Part shown: piece after piece, positions 17,951 through 27,220 of the stretch | Position numbering within the stretch: the stretch's first letter is position 1 | Layout: each line of letters starts with the position of its first letter | Assembly (NCBI GenBank): GCA_029257805.1 | Contig: JARIAR010000009.1 | Span: forward strand, 124,001 to 188,000 | Source: Blautia sp. | GTDB lineage: Bacteria > Bacillota > Clostridia > Lachnospirales > Lachnospiraceae | DNA: 64,000 bases | Direction: 5' to 3' | Notes under the pieces: generated by a model | The model's database searches: none | Told to the model about the DNA's origin: nothing | Seen by the model: only the letters and a program-made list of their open reading frames with translations | Program-made: the position numbers and the translations under genes

Positions 17951-18610
17951 TTATTCCATCTTTTCTTTTTCTGTCTGTTTTTGCTTATATTGACTCAGAT
18001 TATAGGACAAGGCCATAAGACTTTCTGACAAATGTACATTTTCCACAATAACATCTTCCGGTGCATCAAGGTCTATATGGGCAAAGTTCCAGATTGCTTT
18101 AATTCCATTTCCGATCAAAATCCCTGCCATTTCTTTTGCTTTGTTTTTAGGCAGTGTTAAAATTGCAATTTCTACTTTATTCTCTTTCAGAAAAAAGGGA
18201 AGTTCACTGAGCATCTGAATTTCTATTCCTCTTACCGCAATCCCCTCAAGAACCGGATTTATATCAAAAATACCTACTAATTTAAATCCTCTTTTTTCAA
18301 AATCCACATAATTGGCAAGGGCTTGTCCAAGATTACCTGCACCGAGAATAATCATAGGATGAACCGTATCTAATCCCAGAATCTTTCCAATTTCTGTATA
18401 TAAGTATTTTACATTATATCCATATCCCTGCTGTCCAAATCCACCAAAATTATTTAAATCCTGCCGGATTTGAGATGCAGTAACGTGCATTTTTTTACTA
18501 AGATCATTCGAAGAAATACGATCTACATTTTCTTCTAACAGTTCTCCTAAATAGCGGTAATAACGGGGCAGACGTTTAATAACCGCTCTTGAAATTTCTT
18601 TATCCTCCAC
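17951..18610 (-). CDS. rex: Redox-sensing transcriptional repressor Rex
   Basis: A 219-residue repressor that senses the NADH/NAD+ ratio. The winged helix is at about residues 1-80 (ISRAVIKRLPRYYRYLGELL and VTASQIRQDLNNFGGFGQQG), the NAD-binding Rossmann fold starts at IILGAGNLGQALANY, and a C-terminal swapped helix contains LMALSYNLSQY. Translation starts at GTG 18610 after AAGGAGGG. The gene has a near-perfect promoter overlapped by an inverted repeat, so it may regulate itself. It leads the nnr-alr-mazF genes. Confidence 0.97.
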   Translation of the reverse strand: MEDKEISRAVIKRLPRYYRYLGELLEENVDRISSNDLSKKMHVTASQIRQDLNNFGGFGQQGYGYNVKYLYTEIGKILGLDTVHPMIILGAGNLGQALANYVDFEKRGFKLVGIFDINPVLEGIAVRGIEIQMLSELPFFLKENKVEIAILTLPKNKAKEMAGILIGNGIKAIWNFAHIDLDAPEDVIVENVHLSESLMALSYNLSQYKQKQTEKEKME

Positions 18611-18651
18611 AACTTTTCCCTCCTTAAAATCCCTCCTAAAATACTATGTCA

Positions 18652-18682
18652 ATTATACCGAATTGACATTTTATTGTCAATT
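18652..18682 (-). promoter_or_regulatory. rex promoter overlapped by an inverted repeat
   Basis: On minus, TTGACA (18675-18680), a 17-base spacer and TATAAT (18652-18657) form a perfect consensus promoter. AATTGACA-6-TGTCAATT (18661-18682) is a perfect 8-bp inverted repeat over the -35 box and spacer, and a further TTGACA overlaps the end of the -10 box. It does not match the usual Rex operator, TTGTGAA-N4-TTCACAA. Confidence 0.75.
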
Positions 18683-18739
18683 AAAGTTCTGCGCTGTATA
18701 CAAAAATTACCATATTTTTCACAAATTCTAATTTATCCT

Positions 18740-18767
18740 TTGAAAAAAGCTGTTTTTTTTGTATAAT
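18740..18767 (+). promoter_or_regulatory. Promoter of the ABC-F gene
   Basis: TTGAAA (18740-18745) and TATAAT (18762-18767) with a 16-base spacer, 32 bases before the ATG at 18800. It is divergent from the rex promoter. Confidence 0.65.
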
Positions 18768-18799
18768 GAATAAGATACTAAAAAAACGGAGGAATACTT

Positions 18800-20707
18800 A
18801 TGATTTTGTCATGTCAGAACTTATCCAAATCCTTTGGCGAAAAAATCATACTGGAAGATGCTTCCTTTCATATAGAAGACCGGGAAAAGGTAGCTCTCAT
18901 CGGAAATAACGGAGCAGGAAAAACAACTCTGCTGCGCATTATTATGAATGAACTTTCTGCCGATTCCGGAAACGTAGTGATTTCCAAAGACAAAAACATC
19001 GGCTATCTTGCCCAATATCAGGATATACATGGACATCACACCATATACGAAGAACTTCTTACAACAAAACAGCATATCATTGATATGGAAAATCGCCTGC
19101 GCCAACTGGAACATGATATGAAAGATACATCCGGCGAAGACCTGGATGCTCTTATGAATACATACACAAGATTAAACCACCAGTTTGAACTGGAAAATGG
19201 TTACGCATACAAAAGCGAAATTATGGGCGTTTTAAAAGGTCTTGGTATGGGAGAAGAAGATTTTACAAAACAAATTGAAACACTTTCCGGAGGGCAAAAA
19301 ACACGTGTTGCACTTGGAAAGCTGCTTCTTTCCAAACCGGATATTCTCCTTCTGGATGAGCCTACCAACCATCTTGATATGGAAAGTATTTCCTGGCTGG
19401 AAACCTATTTATTAAATTATCCGGGAGCTGTTCTGATCATTTCTCATGACCGGTACTTCCTCGATAAAGTTGTAACAAAAGTAATTGAAATTGAATCCGG
19501 AGAAGTGCTTACTTATAGCGGTAATTATTCTGCTTTTGCACTGAAAAAAGCTCAGCTTCGTGATGCCCAATATAAAGCATATCTCAATCAACAGCGTGAT
19601 ATTAAACATCAGGAAGCAGTGATTGCAAAACTAAAATCTTTTAATCGCGAAAAATCCATTCGTCGGGCAGAAAGCCGCGAAAAAATGCTGGACAAAGTAA
19701 AACGGTTGGAAAAACCGTTGGAAATGCAAAACCAGATGCGCATTTCTCTTGAGCCACGTTTCATAAGCGGAAATGATGTATTATCTGTAGAACATCTTTC
19801 TAAATCTTTTCCCGGACAAACACTTTTCACAGATATTTCTTTTGAAATCAAACGAGGAGAACGTGTAGCTCTTATTGGAAATAACGGTACGGGAAAAACA
19901 ACGATCCTAAAAATTTTAAATGAGATCATTTCGGCGGATGAGGGTGAATTTTCTCTTGGCTCTAAAGTCCAGATTGGATATTACGATCAGGAACACCATG
20001 TCCTTCACATGGAAAAAACTATTTTTCAGGAAATTTCAGATACGTATCCTACTCTTACGGAAACAGAAATCCGCAATATGCTGGCTGCATTTTTATTTAC
20101 AGGTGACGATGTGTTTAAACAGATTTCTGCTTTATCCGGTGGGGAACGAGGCCGTGTTTCTCTTGCAAAACTTATGTTATCAGAAGCAAATTTTCTTATT
20201 TTAGATGAGCCTACCAACCACCTTGATATTGCATCAAAAGAAATTCTGGAGGAAGCCCTAAACAGCTATACTGGAACTGTGCTTTATGTTTCTCATGACC
20301 GATATTTTATTAACCAGACAGCAACAAGAATTATGGAACTTACCAATCAGGCAGTTGTTAATTATATTGGGGATTATGATTATTATCTTGAGAAAAAAGA
20401 AGAATTAACAGAAAAATATGCTCCTTCTGTGGAAGAAATCCCGGAAGAAAAAGGGATTTCCGAAAATAAACTTACATGGAAACAACAGAAAGAAGCAGAG
20501 GCACAAAAACGAAAACGCGAAAATGACTTAAAAAAAATAGAAACACGTATTGAAGAACTGGAAACCCGAGACAAAGAAATTGACGAAACTCTGGTTCTTC
20601 CGGATGTATGTACAAATGTAGCACGCTGCACGGAATTAAGCAGAGAAAAAACAAAAATCACGGAAGAGCTGGAAACACTTTACGAAAAATGGGAGGAGCT
20701 TGCATAA
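18800..20707 (+). CDS. ABC-F family ATP-binding protein
   Basis: A 635-residue soluble protein with two ABC ATPase domains and no membrane segment. Walker A motifs are GNNGAGKT (35-42) and GNNGTGKT in the second half; signatures are LSGGQKTR and LSGGERGR, each followed by LLDEPTNHLD-type Walker B. A charged linker joins the domains, and a coiled-coil tail (about 555-635, Lys/Glu-rich) resembles the YdiF/Uup group. ABC-F proteins act at the ribosomal E site as translation factors or antibiotic protection factors; this one looks like a housekeeping type. RBS GGAGGAATACTT. It converges on pdxK with a 10-base gap and no terminator. Confidence 0.93.
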   Translation: MILSCQNLSKSFGEKIILEDASFHIEDREKVALIGNNGAGKTTLLRIIMNELSADSGNVVISKDKNIGYLAQYQDIHGHHTIYEELLTTKQHIIDMENRLRQLEHDMKDTSGEDLDALMNTYTRLNHQFELENGYAYKSEIMGVLKGLGMGEEDFTKQIETLSGGQKTRVALGKLLLSKPDILLLDEPTNHLDMESISWLETYLLNYPGAVLIISHDRYFLDKVVTKVIEIESGEVLTYSGNYSAFALKKAQLRDAQYKAYLNQQRDIKHQEAVIAKLKSFNREKSIRRAESREKMLDKVKRLEKPLEMQNQMRISLEPRFISGNDVLSVEHLSKSFPGQTLFTDISFEIKRGERVALIGNNGTGKTTILKILNEIISADEGEFSLGSKVQIGYYDQEHHVLHMEKTIFQEISDTYPTLTETEIRNMLAAFLFTGDDVFKQISALSGGERGRVSLAKLMLSEANFLILDEPTNHLDIASKEILEEALNSYTGTVLYVSHDRYFINQTATRIMELTNQAVVNYIGDYDYYLEKKEELTEKYAPSVEEIPEEKGISENKLTWKQQKEAEAQKRKRENDLKKIETRIEELETRDKEIDETLVLPDVCTNVARCTELSREKTKITEELETLYEKWEELA

Positions 20708-20717
20708 TGCAGGCTCC

Positions 20718-21578
20718 TTATAATTCTTTCAAATATGGTTCAAAACAAACTCCTTCATTTCGGTCCGTTCCTTCCTGCACGGTATGATGTATTGCCTTTC
20801 CGATAAAGGAAACCGCCTTTTGTGCACAACTTTTCATAGATACGCCCTGCACAAGTCCTGCACTTAAAACAGATGCGAACAAATCTCCTGTTCCTGAATA
20901 ACTTCCCCCTTCTTTTTTAGAAGATACCCAGGTGTTTATCCCTCTCTCTCTTACAAGATTTCCTATTTGCTGTTCTTTTTTCGCATCTTTCCAATCTACT
21001 CCTGTAATCACGACTGCAGCAGACCTGTATTCTTTTTCCAATGCTTCCGCAGCCTCTTCCGCTTCCTTTAAAAAAGCTTTCTCTCCTTTTTCTAAAAGAA
21101 TTTTCCATTTTTTTTCTGTTTCTTCTTTTCCATAAAGAAGAAGCATGGCCTCTGTAAGATTTGGGGTTATCACATGAGCCCGCCTTGCTAACTGGCGCAT
21201 GCATCCACACAGATCTTCTGTATAAAATCCATGAGCTTTTCCATGATCTCCCAAAACAGGATCTGTTAAAATCCGCGTTTTTTCATTACAAAATGTATCC
21301 AGAAAATATAGGATCTTATCCGCCTGCTTTTCTCCTGCCAGAAATCCGGTATAAATACCATCCGGCAAAAATTTCCGTGCTTTCCACTCTTCTATAATGG
21401 CATCCATGCGATCTGTATAATCATCCCAAAAATAAGAATCATATCCTGTCTGATTACTTAAAACAGCTGTTGGAAACGGAACTGCCTGCACACCCATAAC
21501 AGAAATAACAGGAATCGCTGCTGTAAGAGAGCACTTTCCTAATCCAGATAAATCATTAATAACGGCTATTTTTTTCAA
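20718..21578 (-). CDS. pdxY: Pyridoxal/pyridoxamine kinase
   Basis: A 287-residue ribokinase-fold kinase that phosphorylates vitamin B6 vitamers. It begins LKKIAVINDLSGLGKCSLTAAIPVIS, has FPTAVLSNQTGY, TDPVLGDHGKAHGFY and VITPNLTEAMLLLYG, and ends with a GTGDLFASVLSAGL anion hole carrying the catalytic Asp. The frame runs to an ATG at 21647, but GGAGG 7 bases before the TTG at 21578, plus family alignment, make TTG the likely start. A MocR/PdxR-type regulator is divergent from it, which supports a role in B6 salvage. Confidence 0.88.
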   Translation of the reverse strand: MKKIAVINDLSGLGKCSLTAAIPVISVMGVQAVPFPTAVLSNQTGYDSYFWDDYTDRMDAIIEEWKARKFLPDGIYTGFLAGEKQADKILYFLDTFCNEKTRILTDPVLGDHGKAHGFYTEDLCGCMRQLARRAHVITPNLTEAMLLLYGKEETEKKWKILLEKGEKAFLKEAEEAAEALEKEYRSAAVVITGVDWKDAKKEQQIGNLVRERGINTWVSSKKEGGSYSGTGDLFASVLSAGLVQGVSMKSCAQKAVSFIGKAIHHTVQEGTDRNEGVCFEPYLKEL

Positions 21579-21594
21579 TTTTTTTCCTCCAGTC

Positions 21595-21623
21595 TTGTCT
21601 TCTCTTTCCCACAGGTGTAAAAT
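21595..21623 (+). promoter_or_regulatory. Promoter of the pdxR-like gene
   Basis: TTGTCT (21595-21600) and TAAAAT (21618-21623) with a 17-base spacer. The -10 box overlaps the first GTGTA repeat (21615-21619). The predicted start, near 21630, lies beside the opposing pdxY promoter. Confidence 0.55.
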
Positions 21624-21656
21624 GCTATTAAATAAAGTGTATCTCACAAATTACAC
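21615..21656. promoter_or_regulatory. GTGTA repeats, candidate MocR/PdxR operator
   Basis: GTGTA occurs at 21615-21619 and 21637-21641, 22 bases (two helical turns) apart, and its complement TACAC is at 21652-21656. MocR regulators typically bind spaced direct repeats. The elements cover the -10 boxes of both divergent promoters. Confidence 0.5.
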
Positions 21657-21664
21657 AAAATCAA
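21636..21664 (-). promoter_or_regulatory. Promoter of pdxY
   Basis: On minus, TTGATT (21659-21664) and TACACT (21636-21641) with a 17-base spacer. The predicted start, near 21629, falls inside the region transcribed from the pdxR promoter. Confidence 0.5.
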
Positions 21665-21685
21665 GTATTTTTAAGAGGACAGTCT

Positions 21686-23008
21686 ATGTATTCTACCATT
21701 ACTTATACAGAAAACACACAAAAACAATACCTATATCTGGAAGTTTATCATCGCTACCGGGAATTAATTTTATCCGATCAACTTCTTCCCGGAACAAAAA
21801 TGCCTTCCATTCGTAAATGTGCACAGGAATGGAAATTAAGTCGTACTACTATTGAAAATGCATACCTACAGCTTGCTGCTGATGGATATGTAATTTCCAA
21901 AGCACAAAGCGGATATTATGTAACGGATATTGCGGAAAAACAGAAAAAAGAAACCGGCTCTTCCCATTTATCCAAACCTGTGTATCGCTATGACTTTGCT
22001 TCCTCCGGAGCAGATAAAGAAAGTTTTCGTTTTGATCTGTGGAGACGTTACATCAAAAGTGCACTTCGCCAGGATGAACGGCTTTTATCATACGGAGAAG
22101 CTCAGGGAGAATTGGATTTGCGAGAAGCGCTGTCTTCTTATATCCGGGAACGAAGGAATATTTTATGCTCTCCTGATAATATTGTAATTGGAGCTGGCGT
22201 GCAAAGTCTTCTTCAAATTCTTTGTCCCCTTCTAAGCGAAAGGAAAACCGTATCCTTTCCAACTCCTTCTTTTATTCAAGGCAGCACTATATTTTCTGAT
22301 TTTGGTTTTGACATACAATATCGCAATAAAAATAGTGAAGTAATCTACGTTTCTCCGGCTCACATGACAAAATGGGGAGAAATCATGCCTGTAAAAAGAC
22401 GTTTGGAACTGATCCATCATGCTTCTTCACAAAACAGCCTGATCATTGAAGATGATTTTGAAAATGATTTTGTCTATCTTCAAAAACCTACCCCTTCTCT
22501 TTTCAGCCTTGCAGGGGGAGAAAATGTAGTATATATAGGATCTTTCTCCAGACTTCTCCTTCCTTCTATACGGCTCAGCTTTATGATCCTGCCCCCTTCT
22601 CTTCTGGAAATTTATAAAAAGAAAGCAAATTTTTATAATCAAACAGCATCAAAAGCGGAGCAGATCGCACTTTGTCAATTTATCCGAGATGGTCATCTTG
22701 CCTCGCAAACGAGAAAAATAAAGCGCCTTTATTCTCAGAAATTAAAACAGCTTCAAAAAAGTGTTCGAGAAGTATTTGGGGAAAACAGTTATATTCGTAC
22801 AGGAGCGGCAGGCACAAGCCTTGCCCTTACTCTTCCTTTCTCCGGTTCCTCTAAATCCCTTCAAAAAAAAGCAGAAAAACACGGACTTTCTCTTTCTTTT
22901 TTAGAAGAAACAGAGCAGGAAACGACGGTAATCCTTTCCTGCTCCTCTATGCCTGTACAGGATTTTCTACCTGCACTTCACCTTTTACATTATTTGTGTA
23001 CTCACTGA
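21686..23008 (+). CDS. MocR/PdxR-type GntR regulator with aminotransferase-like domain
   Basis: A 440-residue fusion of a GntR winged helix (about 10-75; MPSIRKCAQEWKLSRTTIENAYLQLAADGYV) and a fold-type I aminotransferase-like domain (about 100-440). The PLP-ring aspartate region IIEDDFENDF (253-262) is kept. At the site of the PLP lysine, the usual GxFSK reads GSFSR, giving Arg289, so covalent PLP binding looks lost. Its position divergent from a pyridoxal kinase suggests control of B6 salvage (PdxR-like). The ATG at 21686 follows AAGAGGACAGTCT. Its stop abuts the cbiC stop with no gap. Confidence 0.85.
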   Translation: MYSTITYTENTQKQYLYLEVYHRYRELILSDQLLPGTKMPSIRKCAQEWKLSRTTIENAYLQLAADGYVISKAQSGYYVTDIAEKQKKETGSSHLSKPVYRYDFASSGADKESFRFDLWRRYIKSALRQDERLLSYGEAQGELDLREALSSYIRERRNILCSPDNIVIGAGVQSLLQILCPLLSERKTVSFPTPSFIQGSTIFSDFGFDIQYRNKNSEVIYVSPAHMTKWGEIMPVKRRLELIHHASSQNSLIIEDDFENDFVYLQKPTPSLFSLAGGENVVYIGSFSRLLLPSIRLSFMILPPSLLEIYKKKANFYNQTASKAEQIALCQFIRDGHLASQTRKIKRLYSQKLKQLQKSVREVFGENSYIRTGAAGTSLALTLPFSGSSKSLQKKAEKHGLSLSFLEETEQETTVILSCSSMPVQDFLPALHLLHYLCTH

Positions 23009-23650
23009 TCAATCTCTTCTGTTATCAATCATATACAACAGCGCATTGCAGATACATGCTGCAATGTTGCTGCCACCTTTTCTGCCACCAGCTACAATGT
23101 AAGGTACATTTGTTTCCATAATCAATTCTTTTGACTGTACTACATTGACAAATCCTACCGGTGCTCCAATAATCAATTCCGGTGTAAGCTTTCCTTCCTG
23201 GATCAATTCATACAGGCGCACAAGAGCTGTTGGTGCATTTCCAATTGCAAAAATTAACTTTTTATCAAGAGAGGCTGCCTTATCCATACTGGCGGTTGCT
23301 CTTGTTGTTCCATTTTTCTTGGCCATTTCTGCCACATCTTCATCAGACATAAAACAGTATACTTCTCCACCATATCGTCCAAGAGCTTTTTTATTAATTC
23401 CTGCCTTAGCCATTTGCGTATCTGTTACAATACAAGCCCCATTTTTAATTGCTTCCATTGCTTTTTCTGCTACATGATCTGAAAAACAAAGATTACGGGC
23501 ATAATCAAAATCAGCACTTGTATGAATACAACGTTTTACAATAAGCTCTGTTCCAGGTGCAAATTCTACGTCTCCCAGCTCTTCGGTAATGATTTCAAAG
23601 CTTCTTTTTTCAATATCCATTGGTTTTACATTTTCCAATTTCACTTTCAT
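23009..23650 (-). CDS. cbiC: Precorrin-8X / cobalt-precorrin-8 methylmutase CbiC
   Basis: A 213-residue enzyme that migrates the C11 methyl to C12, giving cobyrinate. The catalytic His43 is in RCIHTSADF and the TDTQMAKAGI substrate segment is present. It is the last gene of the 11-gene cobalamin operon and lies 19 bases after cbiP. Its stop touches the stop of the convergent MocR gene, so there is no room for a terminator between them. Confidence 0.97.
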   Translation of the reverse strand: MKVKLENVKPMDIEKRSFEIITEELGDVEFAPGTELIVKRCIHTSADFDYARNLCFSDHVAEKAMEAIKNGACIVTDTQMAKAGINKKALGRYGGEVYCFMSDEDVAEMAKKNGTTRATASMDKAASLDKKLIFAIGNAPTALVRLYELIQEGKLTPELIIGAPVGFVNVVQSKELIMETNVPYIVAGGRKGGSNIAACICNALLYMIDNRRD

Positions 23651-23669
23651 TTATTGTATCCTCCCTGTT

Positions 23670-25178
23670 TTATATTCCCTTCTCCAATATTTCATAGATC
23701 TTGTGCATATTCAGATGCTTGCGCAGTTCCTCTGCCAAAAGATCATATTGCGTTTCTTTAAAAGCAGCAAAATCCACACTGGATATTTGAGATACATCCA
23801 GTCCTTTTTTTTCTCCAAGAAGTTTTATAATTGCTTCTGTACAGGACTCTTTGTCAAAAATGCCATGTACATATGTTCCGCATACATTCTCACTGCATGC
23901 CCCATCTGTCTTTGTCTTTCCACTTACATGATCATAGATTGAAACTGCAGGGACAGCACCACTCCTTAAATTTGTTTCTCCCATATGAATTTCATATCCT
24001 TCAATCTCTGCTCCGGAAAAAGCCTGATAGGCCCCTGAAAGTGCTTCTACCTTTCCGGTTACTCTTGTCCTTGTTTTTTCTTTTGCAAATACGGTATCCA
24101 TAGGAAGAAGTCCCATCCCTTTCATAGTTCCTCCGGCTTCCACTCCATATGGATCGCTTAAGGTTTCTCCCAGCATCTGATATCCACCGCAAATCCCAAA
24201 GATCAATTTTCCATGAGACGCTTCTTTCAGAACTGCCGCTTCCATGCCACTTTCCCGCATCCATAAAAGATCTTCCATTGTATTTTTGGTTCCCGGAAGA
24301 ATGATCATATCTGGATTTTTTAAATCCTGCGGTTTTTTCACATAACGCAGAGAAACACCCGGAATACTTTCCAGAGGGTTAAAATCTGTAAAATTCGATA
24401 TTCTTGGTACACGGACAACCGCAATATCAATTTGTCCTACTTCTTGAGAATGTTCCAGCCGTTCGCTTAAACTGTCTTCATCTTCTACCTGGATCTGAAG
24501 ATATGGGGCAACTCCAACTACCGGAATTCCACTTCTTTCTTCCAGCATCTTAATTCCAGGATCCAGAATCGTTTTATCCCCTCTAAATTTATTGATAATC
24601 AGGCCTTTTACCATATCCTGTTCATCTTTTTCAAGAAGTTCTATTGTTCCAATAAGCTGTGCAAAAACGCCACCCCTGTCGATATCTCCAACCAAAAGGA
24701 CTGGTGCCTCTGCCATTTTAGCCATTCCCATATTTACAATATCTTCTTCTTTCAAATTGATTTCCGCAGGACTTCCTGCCCCTTCAATGACAATAATATC
24801 GTAGGTTTCCTCTAATTTATGATATGCCTTCATAATATCCGGAATCAGTTTTTTCTTATATTTAAAATAATCTCTGGCACTCATGGTTCCCAGAACTTCC
24901 CCGTTTACGATTACCTGTGAACCAACATCATTTGTAGGTTTTAAAAGAATAGGATTCATTAAAACAGAAGGTGCTATACCTGCTGCTTCAGCCTGCATTA
25001 CCTGTGCACGCCCCATTTCCAACCCTTCTTCTGTAATAAAAGAATTTAGTGCCATATTTTGTGATTTAAAAGGAGCTACACGATATCCATCCTGCTTAAA
25101 AATACGGCATAATCCTGCTGCCAGCAGACTTTTTCCCGCATTGGACATCGTGCCCTGCACCATAATTGCTTTTGCCAT
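23670..25178 (-). CDS. cbiP: Cobyric acid synthase CbiP/CobQ
   Basis: A 502-residue glutamine-dependent amidotransferase that amidates the b, d, e and g side chains of adenosylcobyrinate a,c-diamide. The dethiobiotin-synthetase-like domain starts at [20 protein letters not shown], and the class I glutaminase half has [12 protein letters not shown] with the Cys nucleophile and TYVHGIFD with the His. The full-length family pattern is kept. It starts 2 bases after cobD ends. Confidence 0.97.
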   Translation of the reverse strand: MAKAIMVQGTMSNAGKSLLAAGLCRIFKQDGYRVAPFKSQNMALNSFITEEGLEMGRAQVMQAEAAGIAPSVLMNPILLKPTNDVGSQVIVNGEVLGTMSARDYFKYKKKLIPDIMKAYHKLEETYDIIVIEGAGSPAEINLKEEDIVNMGMAKMAEAPVLLVGDIDRGGVFAQLIGTIELLEKDEQDMVKGLIINKFRGDKTILDPGIKMLEERSGIPVVGVAPYLQIQVEDEDSLSERLEHSQEVGQIDIAVVRVPRISNFTDFNPLESIPGVSLRYVKKPQDLKNPDMIILPGTKNTMEDLLWMRESGMEAAVLKEASHGKLIFGICGGYQMLGETLSDPYGVEAGGTMKGMGLLPMDTVFAKEKTRTRVTGKVEALSGAYQAFSGAEIEGYEIHMGETNLRSGAVPAVSIYDHVSGKTKTDGACSENVCGTYVHGIFDKESCTEAIIKLLGEKKGLDVSQISSVDFAAFKETQYDLLAEELRKHLNMHKIYEILEKGI

Positions 25179-25180
25179 TT

Positions 25181-26221
25181 TTATCCCCTTTCTATATCCC
25201 GAAATGTGTAGATCAGTTTTTCATTATCAGGATGTGTTTTTACCGCAATACGAAAATATCCTTCTGTTAATCCCCGATAATTGCTACAATCCCGAATAAG
25301 GACTCCTCTTTTTACGCACTCTTCAAAAAGATTTTTATGCCCTTTAAAAAATATATAATTTGCCTGTGAGGAAAATAAAGTAAATCCCAACTGCTTCATT
25401 TCCTTTTTCAAAAAATCTCGTTCTTCAAATATAAGTTTTCTTCCTTTTTCCACGTATTCCTGTTCCCGCAAAGCTGCAATTCCTGCTTCCTGTGCAAGAG
25501 TAGATACATTCCATGGCTGTGTAACTAGTTCCATATGTTTCAAAAGTTCTTTATTTGCCGACAGACCATAGCCAAGACGTACACCGGCCATTGCATATCG
25601 CTTTGTAAAAGCTTTTAAAAGGAAAAGATTTGGATATTCTCTTAACCATTCTTTTAATGTATATTCTTCCGGATTTTTTACAAAATCCAAAAAACACTCG
25701 TCCACCACAAGAAAAATGTTAAGTTCCTGGCATTTTTTCAAAACCTGCATCAAAAACTTTCTCTCTGTAAGAACACCCGTAGGATTATTCGGATTACACA
25801 GAAAAATAATATCCAATCCCTCATGCAGGGTTTGAAGAAAACTGTCTTTAAAAGAAAATCCCTCTTTCTCTTCCAGAAGAAAATGCTCGCATATACAGTC
25901 TGTACTTTCCAGTGCCTGTTCATATTCTGCAAATGTAGGAGCTGGCAAAAGTGCCTTTTGAGGCTTTAAAGCACGACATAAAGAAAAAATAAGTTCTGCA
26001 GCCCCGTTTCCGCAGATTACTTCATCTGAAGAAACTCCTTCATAACATGCAACGGCTTCTCTTAATGGCTGATATCCAACCTGCGGGTAATCATTTATAT
26101 GCGAAAGGCTTTCTATAATTGCCTCCTTTACTGTATCTGGTGTTCCCAGGGGATTACAATTAGCAGAAAAATCCACACAGTTTTTATATTTGTAAACATT
26201 TCCTCCGTGAATATGTTTCAT
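25181..26221 (-). CDS. cobD: Threonine-phosphate decarboxylase CobD
   Basis: A 346-residue fold-type I PLP enzyme that decarboxylates L-threonine O-3-phosphate to aminopropanol phosphate for the cobalamin lower arm. [25 protein letters not shown] at the N-terminus separates it from histidinol-phosphate aminotransferases. The PLP lysine is in [19 protein letters not shown], and [11 protein letters not shown] is the PLP-phosphate loop. Context with cbiB, which attaches the product, supports the call. Confidence 0.95.
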   Translation of the reverse strand: MKHIHGGNVYKYKNCVDFSANCNPLGTPDTVKEAIIESLSHINDYPQVGYQPLREAVACYEGVSSDEVICGNGAAELIFSLCRALKPQKALLPAPTFAEYEQALESTDCICEHFLLEEKEGFSFKDSFLQTLHEGLDIIFLCNPNNPTGVLTERKFLMQVLKKCQELNIFLVVDECFLDFVKNPEEYTLKEWLREYPNLFLLKAFTKRYAMAGVRLGYGLSANKELLKHMELVTQPWNVSTLAQEAGIAALREQEYVEKGRKLIFEERDFLKKEMKQLGFTLFSSQANYIFFKGHKNLFEECVKRGVLIRDCSNYRGLTEGYFRIAVKTHPDNEKLIYTFRDIERG

Positions 26222-26251
26222 ATCCGTCCTCCAATGATGTATTACTGCCTT

Positions 26252-27220
26252 TTATAAAAAAATATAAAATCCGGCTGCAAGCAAAGAAAACAACACGCAT
26301 CCTAAAATTGCAGTTGCATATAAAAGGCGGTTTGCTCGCTTAATATCTTCCGGTTCTACCGGACGGATGGAATCTCCGATTGTTGGTTTTTCATATAATT
26401 TCCCAAAATAATACGCATTTCCCGCAAGCTGTATATCAAGAGCTCCAGCCATAGCTGCCTCTGTCTGCGCTGAATTTGGACTTGCATGATTTCTCTTATC
26501 TCTTCTGTAAATCTTTGCAGCATTTTTTCCATCCATTTTTATAAAACATGATGCCGCTACCATCAGCCATCCTGAGATTCTGGCAGGAATGTAATTTACA
26601 ACATCGTCTAATTTTGCAGCAAAACGTCCAAAATAAAGGTATTTGTCGTTTTTATATCCCAACATGGAATCCATGGTATTAATCCCTTTATATAAAAACA
26701 TCAGAGGAACTCCTCCAATTGCCATATAAAACATAGGAGCAATAATTCCATCCGAAGTATTTTCTGCAATTGTCTCTACTGCTGCTTTTGTGACACCGGT
26801 TTCCGAAAGAGACTCTGTATCTCTTCCCACAATCATAGAAACTGCATATCTGGCTTCCTGAAGATTCCCGATTTGTAATTTCTCATACACTTTCATGCTT
26901 TCTGTTTTTAAAGATTTGACTGCCAGAAGCTGATAACACCAAAATGTTTCTAAAAGAAAGCCGGCCAGGGGGAACGACTTATAAAGTATATATAAAATAC
27001 CAAAAGGAATCCCACCTGATAACAGACAAATGAGCACAACTTCTAACACGCCTCCCCATAATTCCCCTCTTTGGGTTTTTGGAAAAATCTTTCGAATTTT
27101 CTTTTCCAGATATGCAATCGCATTTCCAATAACGCAGACCGGATGATACATCCATCTCGGATCACCAATTATCAGATCTAAAATAAAACCTGCCGCCAGC
27201 GCAGCTATTGTGTAATTCAT
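26252..27220 (-). CDS. cbiB: Adenosylcobinamide-phosphate synthase CbiB
   Basis: A 322-residue integral membrane protein that joins adenosylcobyric acid to aminopropanol (phosphate). It begins MNYTIAALAAGFILDLIIGDPRWMYHPV, a typical CbiB start, and has GRDTESLSETGVTKAAVETIAENTSDG and RDKRNHASPNSAQTEAAMAGAL. The frame stays open to 27346, but the ATG at 27220 overlaps the cbiA stop as ATGA and has GGAGGGAG upstream. Several membrane segments are visible. Confidence 0.95.
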   Translation of the reverse strand: MNYTIAALAAGFILDLIIGDPRWMYHPVCVIGNAIAYLEKKIRKIFPKTQRGELWGGVLEVVLICLLSGGIPFGILYILYKSFPLAGFLLETFWCYQLLAVKSLKTESMKVYEKLQIGNLQEARYAVSMIVGRDTESLSETGVTKAAVETIAENTSDGIIAPMFYMAIGGVPLMFLYKGINTMDSMLGYKNDKYLYFGRFAAKLDDVVNYIPARISGWLMVAASCFIKMDGKNAAKIYRRDKRNHASPNSAQTEAAMAGALDIQLAGNAYYFGKLYEKPTIGDSIRPVEPEDIKRANRLLYATAILGCVLFSLLAAGFYIFL

